Under the pieces are notes generated by a model, which saw only the letters and a list, made by a program, of their open reading frames with translations, was not told where the DNA came from and ran no database searches. A program made the translations under genes and the position numbers. A stretch of 64,000 bases of DNA from the NCBI GenBank assembly GCA_024752435.1, contig CP103027.1, forward strand, positions 310,001 through 374,000, written 5' to 3'. This DNA comes from Allantophomopsis cytisporea. Its lineage: Eukaryota; Ascomycota; Leotiomycetes; Phacidiales; Phacidiaceae. Position 1 is the first letter of the stretch; each line of letters starts with the position of its first letter. Positions 12,387 through 22,540 of this stretch are shown here, in pieces.

Positions 12387-14014
12387 ATGCCCATTGCGAC
12401 TAAGATGCGTTTCTACTCAATTGCTCCGGCTATGATTGGAATGATAAAGATAGCCTCTGCATCTTATTCGTGCACAAACTTGACTCTCGCAAATGGCATT
12501 GCCGACACGGAGACATATTTTTTGTTAATGTCAACTCTCATCCCTTCCAACACTACCAACGACACTCCAGAATATTGTGATATTAGTGGCAAGATCGGTG
12601 GACGTATAGGGCTATGGGCTAAATTCCCTACAGATTGGAATGGACGCTTTAGTCAGTATGGCTGTGGAGGTGGTTGCGGTTATAACCCGTTCGACGACGA
12701 CACTGATTTCGTAACGCCACTTCAGCAAGGCTATGCAGTCACCACTACTGATATGGGTGTGTTATTATTCATTACAAAACTTGGTCACTGAATCTAACAC
12801 AACCAGGAAACCCTTCCACGGACTACTCAGCTTTGCACAATAACATCCAAGGCAAGATTGACTGGGCATTCCTCGCGACACACTTGACAGCTGTAGCATC
12901 CAAATCTCTTATTAAGTCTTACTACGGAGCTGGCCCTGAGTATAGCTATCATATTGGCGGTTCTACGGGTGGTCGTCAAGGTTTAGTCGAAGCGCAAAGG
13001 TATCCTGCGGATTTTGATGGCATTGTTGCTCGAGCGCCTGCATACAATGAGACCGGAATCACGACATACCAGATGACTTGGAATGCGGCATCAGTTGTTG
13101 AGAATAATACTGCGTTGACACCACTAATAACCTCAAATGATACGGCGTTAATTAATGCTGCTGTGTTCGCAGCCTGTGATGGGTTAGACGGCTTGGTTGA
13201 CGGCATTATCACTTCTCCACGAAGCTGCAACATCAGTCTCTCCTCCCTGAGCTGTGATAGTCTCAATAGTACATCTCGCTCCGCTCTCATTAACAGTACC
13301 TCATGTCTCTCTGAAGTAGCTATCACAGTCGCGGAAAAGCTCTACTCTGGCCCGGTCAATTCAGCAGGAGACCATCTTACACTTGAAGGTCTTCTTTACG
13401 GCTCAGAGGCCAACTGGGCCAGCGGAATTATGCCAAGTGACGGCACCGAATCATGGTCATATGGCTTTGCTCGCGAATACTTGAGTTACTATGCCTTCAG
13501 TCCAGACCCAGCCCAGCCTATTGAGCCTAAGGACTTCAGCATGGACACGCCGCTCTCTGAGACACTCGCTATTGAGGCCATCGAATATGGAGGAAATGCC
13601 GATATTAGTGCGTTTGCACAAATTGGTGGGAAGTTGATCCTCGCACAGGGTCTTCAAGATTGGGCTGTTGCGCCCTTTTTTGCCAGCAACTACTACAGGC
13701 GCGTCTTACAAGCCATGGAAGGAAGAAATGCAACGGATGCATTCATGAGGTACTATGAAATGCCTGGAGTGAATCATGTGAGTGGAGGTCCGGGTGCTGA
13801 TACTTGGGATGGACTGGCTATCGTGAGTGAATGGGTTGAGAAAGGCACAGCCCCGGATGTGATTGTTGCTAGCCATGTTGTTGATGGTGAAGTCATCTTT
13901 ACCAGACCACTTTATCCATGGCCATTGCAGGCGTACTATAATATTACAGCTGGCGGTGACGTAAATAACGCATCAAGCTTCTACCCTGTAGATGCAGCAG
14001 GTCCGTTAGTGTAA
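12387..14014 (+). CDS. secreted tannase/feruloyl esterase family protein lacking the CS-D-HC cysteines
   Basis: Two exons, 12387-12756 and 12807-14014, give 525 aa. The N-terminus is hydrophobic (a second Met at residue 7 gives a cleaner signal peptide), so secretion is inferred. The fold matches the fungal tannase/feruloyl esterase family, which hydrolyses gallate or ferulate esters in plant material. The catalytic triad is readable: Ser176 in GGSTGGRQG, Asp408 in GLQDW, and His447 in VNHVSGGPG. In characterised fungal members Ser and His are each next to a Cys and the two Cys form a disulfide (the CS-D-HC motif). Here they are Gly175 and Val448, so both are gone while the triad is kept. A Cys pair sits in GCGGGCGY near residue 90. 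Many N-glycosylation sequons are present. The substrate is not predictable. The frame is intact, so I call it functional, not a pseudogene. Confidence 0.9.
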
Positions 14015-14865
14015 AAGCTGAACGGCGATGGCTATATAATAATCAAATTTGTATTTATACCTGAATTTGTACCTAGCAAGGAGCAATTGTTTTGGTCTCA
14101 CAGAAAGGCTAATAGACCTGTTTCTCATTGTGACAATCAACTACAAGTCTAATATAAATTCCAAATTACAAAATTTGAATCTCATTTGTTGCCACATTTT
14201 ATATATGTTCTCATTAAAAATGTTTTGAAACTGCGGACTCTTACCTCCGTGCAGCCAAATCACAGAACAGTTATTTTTGTAACCATTTATGGTTAAATGA
14301 AGTTCATATTTGAGACTTCATCCACCACAGGGAGGATATGATCATTCATCGAGCAGAAGTGGATATCTTACGTGGTATCCGAGACCTGACCCAACACAAC
14401 CCAGCCAAAGCACAATCTCTAAAGTTCTTGCGTGTATTAACCTCTGGCCTCGCTCACTCCTACTATGGAATATCACGCGAAGAACTTAACATTATCGACC
14501 TAACTATCACTCTCTGGTCACAATTCGAAGGGTTGATGCGATGATATCTATCTCGCCTCGTGTCATTCTGTAGGAAGAGTTAGGCAGGCGACTAAGGAGT
14601 ATACGTAGAAACTTAAGGATTGTGTCTGCTCCCTTTCTCCCCTATAAGGGCAATTCGAGTTTTCATCTTTGATACGAAGATATAACATCCTTGACACCAA
14701 ATCAAAAGAACTAAATCAGGTGATTATAAAATATAAGATTCATACACTCGTGTAGGACATACCACGCACCAAGCACCGAAATGAGAAGAAACTCGAACAA
14801 AACAGAAACTATAACGTCAAGAGGACATACAACGGCATAACAATATAAGGAAATGTGCCGGAACA
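14015..14865. other. intergenic region with one doubtful small frame
   Basis: AT-rich in its first 300 bases. A 68-codon plus-strand frame at 14338-14544, opening with a true ATG and ending FEGLMR, has no recognisable family and may be chance or a small gene. Nothing else is seen. Confidence 0.4.
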
Positions 14866-15057
14866 TCATCGCTTATAGCCTGCCCTAAAAGCACTACCAG
14901 TCTGCACCTTGAGGATCCATTCTTTCTCCTCACTTGGTATATCGTTCAACTCCTGTTCACTTGGAACAGGAAAGCCCTGACTCTTCCACTCCTCAAAATC
15001 ACGAACGCCCACAGTATATAAAGGAAGCTGTAAGTCCTTGGCGACCCTCCACTCCAT
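14866..15057 (-). CDS. possible small protein of 63 aa, unknown function
   Basis: A complete minus-strand frame from ATG at 15057 to a stop at 14866. The residue composition looks protein-like: mixed charged and aromatic residues, an FEEWKSQGFPVPSEQE stretch, and an acidic helix followed by a basic C-terminus (AGYKR). No signal peptide or membrane segment is visible. I do not recognise the family. It could also be the last exon of a longer gene, although no upstream exon is evident. It is convergent with nothing nearby and divergent from the methyltransferase gene, 375 bases away. Confidence 0.35.
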   Translation of the reverse strand: MEWRVAKDLQLPLYTVGVRDFEEWKSQGFPVPSEQELNDIPSEEKEWILKVQTGSAFRAGYKR

Positions 15058-15432
15058 GACTCAGGACTCGATCGAATCTCTGATGATTGCTCTCATTTTT
15101 TCATCTCAGTAAAACTACTTTTTGGATCTTACTGTGGCTCCATGTAATTTTCATTTGAGATTCCTGTCATGGACCATACGAATCTTTAGATACGTTATGG
15201 TGGTACGTCGGCGTTATCGTTTCTTGCATAAGAGGTGTACAAAGTACACGGTAATCTGCGAAATATGCACGGTATCATGTGACTTGTTTCTGTTGTCCTC
15301 GATTTGAGTCATCGTCTGTATATAGGAAAGTCAAATTGTTATTACAAATTGCCTTCATTTCTATCGTTGATAATAGAATATCAAAACATGATTCAGGCGT
15401 GAAAGTTGGAGGTTTCAATAAATTTGATGAAT

Positions 15433-16223
15433 ATGGTTTCTAACATCGAGCTGTATGATAGATGGGCCCAGGTAATTAAATGCACGACCTAATGCGAAAT
15501 ATATGCTAATGGTAGCAGACTTATGATACTGATGGCAATATCCTCCAAGCAATCGATGATCAAGAAATTCCAGGTCTTTTAAACGATCTATTTGGGCGAT
15601 TCAGTAGCGGTGATGCGAAACCATGGCAGACAAAGGTCAAGGTGACCGAGCTCGGATGCGGAACAGGAAGAAATACAGCAAAACTCTTACAGCTACCTTA
15701 CCGTGATTCAATAAGTGAGATATGTGGTCTTGATCTTTCAGCAAAAATGCTAGATATTGCTTTTCAGCGATGTGCAATGATGGAAACTCACGTCCAAGTA
15801 TCATTGCACACATACAATGCAATTGAGGACTCAGCACTCCCATGCGAGGCTTTCAATTCGGACATTGTTATATCCACATTGGTTCTTGAGCATATTCCTA
15901 TCGAGACATTTTTTGTATCTGTTGCGAGAATGCTGAAGGATGATGGATATTTACTTCTCACGGGGATGCACGCTGGCATGGGACGGTTGAGTCGGGCTGG
16001 GTTCTGGGACGAAGAGACTGGTGAAAAAGTGAGGGGAGAAAGCCTCGTGTTTGAGATCGAAGAGGTGATCAAAGAGGCTGAGAAATCGGGATTTCAACTT
16101 GTAGGGAGAGTCAAGGAACGGACTGTGATGAAGGATGATGTTAACGAACTTGGTGCAAGGGCTCAGAAATGGATTGGCTGCACAGTGTGGTTTGGCTGTG
16201 TCTTTATGAAGGCTCAAACATGA
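15433..16223 (+). CDS. class I SAM-dependent methyltransferase
   Basis: Two exons, 15433-15471 and 15519-16223, give 247 aa. The start in exon 1 is preferred over a GTG inside exon 2 because splicing gives the typical N-terminal sequence YDRWAQTYDTDGN of this family. Motif I (SAM binding) is ELGCGTGRNT at about residue 55. A following acidic residue in GLDLS would bind the ribose of SAM, and a post-motif region with DIVISTLVLEHI matches the family's motif II/III. Homologues act on small molecules or quinone-like acceptors, but the substrate cannot be inferred. It does not lie in a biosynthetic cluster: no polyketide or peptide synthetase is near. Confidence 0.88.
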
Positions 16224-16461
16224 TATATTTCTGTGTTGATACTCTCTCTCAGGTATGTCGATTTTAGGAACCATTTCTACCTCGAGAGCCGCAATATCCC
16301 TGACCACGCGATGTTTGCACGTTATTATGGTAGTGATAGTACTCTCTGAACTGATTTAAACATAATTCAACGTATACATTATTCTATAGTGACAGTAAGA
16401 CTATAAAATCATCCCTCAAGTTATCAATGCCGCATCTCATCCCCCAAAGTCTTTAGTATTC

Positions 16462-18227
16462 TCATTTAATATTCTCATCATGGAAGCCACTAACTGCCTT
16501 TCCCTCATACTGCTGGGAAACAACGCTAGCTTGTCTGTGACGGAATGTCTCCGTCGGTCTCCAGTGTACAGATTTGCGCGCACTGCTGACCTCGGTGTAT
16601 AGCTCGTCGACTTCTTCCAAACTGAGTCCCTTGGTCTCGTAGATCATGAAGTAGACAAAGGCGATACAGACAAAGCAGAAGCCACCCCAAATGAAGAAGA
16701 TCTTGGATTGCAAGTTGGCGTTTCCGGGGCCGTAGTTCACAAGATATGGAGTGGAGTACGCTATGGCCCAGTTAAGCAACCAATTCGAGGCTGTGGTCAT
16801 ACTCAAGCACTTGGCGCGGACCTTGAGAGGGAATATTTCGCCAGTAACGACCCTTCTTGATGTTAGTGTTCTGGGCTTTTGTTGAGAAGTTGGCATGAAC
16901 TTACCATGCGGATGGACCCCATGTGGAGGCGAAGAAGAAAATATAGATACAGATGAAAGCGATGGCAGCCTTCTGGGCTGGAAGATTATGGACGACAATA
17001 TTGCCAGCGGCGTCTTGACCAGTGGTAGTAGTTCCAAGGATAGCGACTAGGAATTGAGAGACACACATTCCAACTGCGCCCCACAGAAGAACAGGTCGGC
17101 GACCCCACTTGTCAATGGCATAAAGACCGGGAAGGGTGGAGCCGACATTGACACAAGAAGTAATGAGAGAAATAGTGAAGGAGTTCTTGAAACCAGAATT
17201 CTTGAAGAATTGCGTTCCATAGTAGAAAATGAAGTTAACACCAGTCAACTGCTGCAGACTTTGAAGAAGACACCCTGTCAAGAGACGCTTTCCAATGTTG
17301 CCCTTGAAACATTCAATATAGGAGGACTTTCCGAGGGAGAGTTCGAACTCGTGGTTTGCTTGGATTTCGGCAAGTTCCTCTACAATGGCTGGGTCATCTT
17401 GAGGCAGTCTGCGAATTCTGGAAAGACTTTTGGCAGCACCTGCTTGGTCGCCACGCTTGATCCTGTAACGTGGAGTTTCTGGGAGAACGAGCATCCCACT
17501 GATTAGGATAATGGCCCATGCGAATTGTACGGCAATGGGAATGCGATAGGAACCGGAGTTGTTGCGATTGTGAGTTGCGTTATTGACAATCGCTGCTAAG
17601 AGGAGGCCAATAGTGATCGAAAGCTGGTATGAGCCCACAATAACACCTGTGATTATCAGTATATGGTGTTTAAATAACTTCTAAATAAAAACTTTGGAGG
17701 TTGAGCATACCTCGAATCCACTTTGGCGCAGTCTCTGATTGATAGAGAGGAATGAGTGCCGAAACAAGACCCACACCGAAACCTGCAAAAAATCTACCGG
17801 CGACGAACATTGGAATGGCAGTTGATGCGGTTTGGAGAATTACGCCAAAGGTGAAGACGCACGAACTGGCAATCAGTCCCCATCTGCGTCCGACGATATC
17901 TCCAAGCGGAGATGCCGTCAAGGCACCAAAGAATGTACCAGCTGAAAGGATAGATACAATCTCAGATTGTTGAGAGGGTGATCTATTTAACGTGAGTATA
18001 GATAATAGCTTGTCATAGCAAGTAAACACTTACACGTTGAGATGACCGGTTGTGTCTCTATAACCTGTTGAAAATTGGTTCTCCCAATAATTCATAGCCA
18101 GGATACCTGAGATAGTACCAGTGTCATATCCAAACAATACACCACCAAATGCAACAAAGAGGCCGATGCAAATGGAGGGCCATGTTTTACCAGGCACATG
18201 GTCGGGCTTCTTGAGCATCAAACCCAT
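16462..18227 (-). CDS. MFS sugar transporter, high-affinity glucose type
   Basis: Four exons on the minus strand, 18227-18034, 17982-17711, 17646-16905 and 16852-16462, give 532 aa with about 12 membrane segments. The N-terminus (MGLMLKKPDHVPG) and the following FGGVLFGYDTGTISGIL match fungal high-affinity glucose transporters. Sugar-porter landmarks are visible: D-x-x-GRRWG after TM2, LPETPRY before the central loop, QQLTGVNFIFYYG in TM7, DKWGRRP, and YETKGLSLEEVDELY after TM12. It would import hexose by proton symport at the plasma membrane. Upstream, CreA-like boxes at 18932-18996 suggest glucose repression. I chose the start at 18227 because the extra frame upstream is not conserved in character. 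The 5' untranslated sequence lies to the right. Confidence 0.95.
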
Positions 18228-21200
18228 AGTGAAGGTCGGTTCAAGTGTTTGAGAAAAAATGAAGGGTAAATAACCGAAAACGAACGGAACCCAAGCAGAG
18301 TGGCGTATTAGACTCAATGAGAGTACTGCTGGATCAAGAAACAATGGGAATATCAATCTACTTATACAAATGATCATGTACAGAAGATTGACCGAGGAAA
18401 AGCCCAGACCAAGGAAGATGTGGAGCTATGGACTAGTATTGAACTCTTACTTAACCCTTAAAGCGTTACTATGGTAAGAAACTGGAGGCTCTAGCTGCGA
18501 GAATACGCTAATACCATGGCACTATCCAGATATGCCAGCTCACATATTCGGGCCTTGGAAAACTTTCCTAGCCTATAGCTGGACAGCTAGGGGATATCGT
18601 CGCTATTGCGGGGATGGAAGATTCAATAATCCGGGGAGGCTTTGGCGGCATTACTACATTACGTTTGCTCACTGTACTACGTGAAGCTGTCACTGCTAGC
18701 TTCAAAGTTCCATGGTCTCGATCATGAGGAGGAAAGGAGGCGGATAGTTTAGAGTGCATAATCGGAGCGATTACCATGATAGTTAAAGTTCTGATACAGG
18801 GAAGAGGTAGCATGATAGGTATTCTAGTTTAGATATTATCTAGTCAAGAAGTTCAAGAGATCTAGCCAGTGCTTAAGACATGGGAAGCTCTAATACTGGC
18901 CTCCATTGGATGCTGATCAGCTCAGTCAATTCCCCGGGAATTTAGCGCACAGTGCACCACAACCCCCGCATCTCACTGCTTTGGCGGCGTGTGGGGGGAC
19001 GCTTGTCGAGGCTTAATGCATCAATGAGAGTGCGCCAGCAGCCTTGTAGAAGCTTAAGTTAGCATCGTTTTGTCGTAGCGAACACAGCGAATCCACTCAA
19101 AGACGCGAACGTTCATCGAAGCGTCATGACCATAAGCTCGTGACCTTCAAGAGCTGAGTGGGAGACACGAAAAAGCTGATAATTAATGATAAATCTTCTT
19201 TCAAGACCACTGGGAATTCATGCGAACGTATACAAATGATATACAATAACCGGCAATGATTAATCGGGCATAAATCAAGTGAAATTTGCGGCGGATTTTA
19301 CCTATGCTGCAATGGCCCACGGCGCATGATAAATAGCGTGGTTGCGATGACGGCACCCCCAGAATCCCGCACTGCGGGCACTGACGGAGCTTGGACTATG
19401 CTTTTCAGACTCAATCACACGCACAACTTAAGTCGCTCCGCGTTTACTCAAGAGTCGCCCGCAGAATGAGTTGTGCCGTTTATCATCGACTTGTATGACG
19501 ATCTTAAGGGCCGATTATTGTAAGCCAACTGTGTTGGAGTTCGGGCTACTCATTCCCACCTTTCTCAAAGCTGGCGTCGTATATTTCTCCAGTGACTACT
19601 TAGTATCAGCGACAATTGACGCGAAAAGGGTCGTGTCTTTGTATTGTTGTGTATCTACTTAACTATCTTATGATTCGGAACTGATGCCCGTATCAATAGT
19701 GTCGTACTGATTCTTTGAGGGTGCTGCAAACGATTACTTATGTGCTCCTTGCTCTAGACTTCTCATCTCACATCCATAATCCGGGGTATTGCTGCCGAGA
19801 ACGATGTCTGGAAAAGACCTCGTCAGATGACATACTTGTACTCGCCATTCTTTAGTCGATCCTCCACATATAATAATGATTTGCCATCGATCCACCCCCT
19901 GAGACCCAATCGAGATTAGACTGTCATACTGAGATGCCCTTGTCCAGATCAGAAATATCTGCGAGCGGCTCCAAGAAAACATCCCCGTCGATCGAACATG
20001 GCCTATTATCATGGAATACTTACCAATATGAATAACATGAATCTGTAGAAGCATACACAGTTTGTAGCAGTTCTGTACAAACTCATTCAAATTGTGAGAT
20101 ACCTGCTTCTAAATGCTCTGATATTCTAGTGAAATGTTGATGTGTACCTCACAGGTCAGATCCGAATACCATATTTATGTCTACAATTGAATGTATCCTC
20201 TCGGTTGTACATGGTGGACCAACATGAATACAACAACTTCCTACATTAATTGCCTACCTGTTTTTGGTTGTCAAAAGCCGTATAATTATTGAGGGTCACA
20301 TAACTGTTTTGAGCTGTACATTTCTTGAGATTTATAGCTATTCTCCAATGTCTGCCATGATGAAGGTTTGAAGATATAGTCATCGATTTCGTATCTCGAT
20401 AGATTTTTGATACCAAGTTCCTGAATTGGTTTTAATGTGTTCTCGAAGACTGTCTAGATAATCATGCTCTACAAAATCATTCCTGTCCTGAAGAAAGGCT
20501 GATCATCCTCCAGTTTTATAAAGAATACTCACAATTCCCGGCTTGAAGTCCTTCCATAAATTCCCTCACTACTAAACCCCTGTCTATCAGTGCCTGGTCA
20601 GCTCAAAGTATGTGTGGAATTCAAGCATTTTTCTGATCTGCACTCCAGAAACCAAGCAGCTTGGCAATCCCGAGCATTTCTATTATCCGCAGTTCTCAAT
20701 GAGTGGGATTTAGTACAGCTCGAAGCAAAGGCTCCACAAAGGTTTCGGGACCTACTCACGTATTTCCAAGTGGCGAGTCTCTCCCGTACCGTCGGCCCGC
20801 TTGACCTTGTCCAGACTTTTGGCTTTTCAAGGGGGAAGATCGCTGGCATTTCTTGCCGTGTGGGTACGAATCATGGTGTCCATCTTTTTTCTCGTTTATC
20901 AAGATCGAAATCAGTTTGTTGATCTGCATTCTATTGAAATTCATAGATTATATGTATTAATGTATATGTGCAAACCGTTGAGTACAGTACGATTTGATGG
21001 CAGTGTTATAATTGCCGCTATCAAAGCCAATATGTAGTTAGGAAATGCAAACACCACACGCATACAATATGTAATAGAATCCGTAGAATATCTCAGGAGC
21101 TTCTCCTTGTGTCACAGCCAATCAATCGTTAATCAATTGTTCGACAAGAAATACGTATTGTGACTTGTGCGCTAAATCCCGTGTTGCAATGTAATAGAAA

Positions 21201-21721
21201 TCTGCAGAGTAGGTACTTGTGATGTATTTGCTTGGTGAAGACTTAGCGGTTATCATAGCGTGTTGACCTGTTGAAGATCATCAATTACTTAAAATGGTAT
21301 ACTACGCAAGCAAACTGAGAGCATTTCATCTATCTAGGAGAATTATGTTTATCAAGAGTACTCGGTTCTTGACAAAGACTTGTTTCGTCATCAGAAAATG
21401 TGTTCGTTTAAATCGCTGGACACACAGGAGAATTTTCATGTACGTAGTAGATCAGCCCAGTCATTAACCAGTTTTGTATACTCAATAAGTCTAGTTCGAA
21501 TCCTGAGCTTTTCTCAAGTCCTCAAACATTAATGAGATATGTAAGTCTAAGGAGGCAAGAAAGAAGAACACTTCGGATTCAGGATCAAGAGATATTTAGA
21601 TAATCACATACATTTCTGTCAGAACTTTTATTTATGTATATTGTACCGATCAATCGAACGAGAACTGCCCATTGCAACATTACCAAACCTTTGAGCACAG
21701 TCTTTCAACCCCTATTGCAGT
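18228..21721. other. 3.5-kb gene-poor region
   Basis: No gene can be supported. Frames at 18568-18813 (minus), 19734-20090 (minus), 20590-20922 (plus) and 20598-20849 (minus) lack family signatures, and the last two overlap on opposite strands, a sign of chance. The part nearest the glucose transporter should hold its promoter. A non-coding transcript or a gene with many small exons cannot be excluded. Confidence 0.45.
18932..18996. promoter_or_regulatory. cluster of CreA-like boxes upstream of the glucose transporter
   Basis: Three matches to the carbon catabolite repressor consensus SYGGRG occur within 65 bases: CCCCGG at 18932-18937, CCCCGC at 18964-18969 (both reverse orientation) and GTGGGG at 18991-18996. 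They lie about 700-770 bases upstream of the transporter start. Closely spaced pairs are typical of functional CreA targets. This is a motif match only. Confidence 0.35.
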
Positions 21722-22540
21722 TCACGCCTCAGAACATTTAGAGATCATGAGCAAGTGGAACCAAGGAACCAAAACAACAATCTTACCCCCCGCTTTGCTT
21801 TCCTCCATACAGTTCTGCGCCTCGATAATATCATCAATGTTGAATGTCTTCCCAATCGCAATTTTCAAGTTCCCCTCCCTAACTTCTTCAGTGAGCTGCT
21901 CAAAAGGCACATTTTTGAAGTCTTCAGGACCTCCAGAATAGATCGTCAAGTAAGCTGCATGAGGAATGGAACCCATAGGACTGAACCTCTCTATCTCCCA
22001 CTGATCACCAATCATACAGGTCATACAAACCACACCTCCTTTTCCGACACACTGTAGGCTGTCCCCAGGAGTCGTAGTCCCACCAAGCTCTAGAACCTTA
22101 TCAAAGAACTTTCCTTCTCCATTGCTTCGAACCCCGGGAGCTATTTTCCCAGTATCAATAATAACCTCATCCGCCCCGTTCTCCCTCAACATCCCCTCTC
22201 TATCCTTCCGCCTACTCGTAGCCGCAACATACACGCCGCGTGACTTCGCAATCGCCGCAGCCGCAAGTCCCACGCTCGTAGTCCCCCCTCTAATTAGCAA
22301 CCTCTCCCCGTCAGCCAGCTTCAAAGCCGTGAACAAACTTCCCCAAGCAGTCTGCAGCATCTCAGGCATAGCAACCAGCACCTGCCAATCAAGCCCGTTG
22401 ACCTTTCCGCCTTCTCCCCCTTCCCTATCCGTGTCACAATACCCGCAGGTACGCACGAATACTTGGCCCAGCTACCGTCGAATTCCCGGCCCATGCCGCC
22501 CATCCCGGCTGCTATAAGACTGATACTTACAGGAGAGAGA
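21722..22540 (-). pseudogene. decayed zinc-type alcohol dehydrogenase / quinone oxidoreductase
   Basis: The minus frame from about 22420 to 21722 carries the nucleotide-binding half of a medium-chain reductase: [15 protein letters not shown], then [16 protein letters not shown] and the C-terminal GGKIVVL. The sequence that should precede it, [20 protein letters not shown], is present just upstream (about 22503-22440) but in another frame. The first 100 or so residues, the GroES-like domain, are not found; upstream the DNA becomes AT-rich. Only a 32-base intron (too short for this genome) would join the two frames, so a frameshift is more likely. I read it as a 5'-truncated, frameshifted relic. 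The C-terminal part may still be transcribed. Confidence 0.7.

Noticed and set aside
7173..18227. Possible secondary-metabolite cluster (transporter, esterase, methyltransferase, sugar carrier)
   Set aside because: No polyketide synthase, peptide synthetase, terpene cyclase or pathway regulator is present, and the genes have unrelated roles.
20590..20922. 110-codon plus-strand frame overlapping an 83-codon minus-strand frame
   Set aside because: No true ATG at the plus start, no family signature, and opposite-strand overlap suggests both are chance.
21493..21503. AGTTCGAATCC, like a tRNA B box
   Set aside because: The flanking bases do not form a T-arm stem and no A box or cloverleaf is seen upstream.
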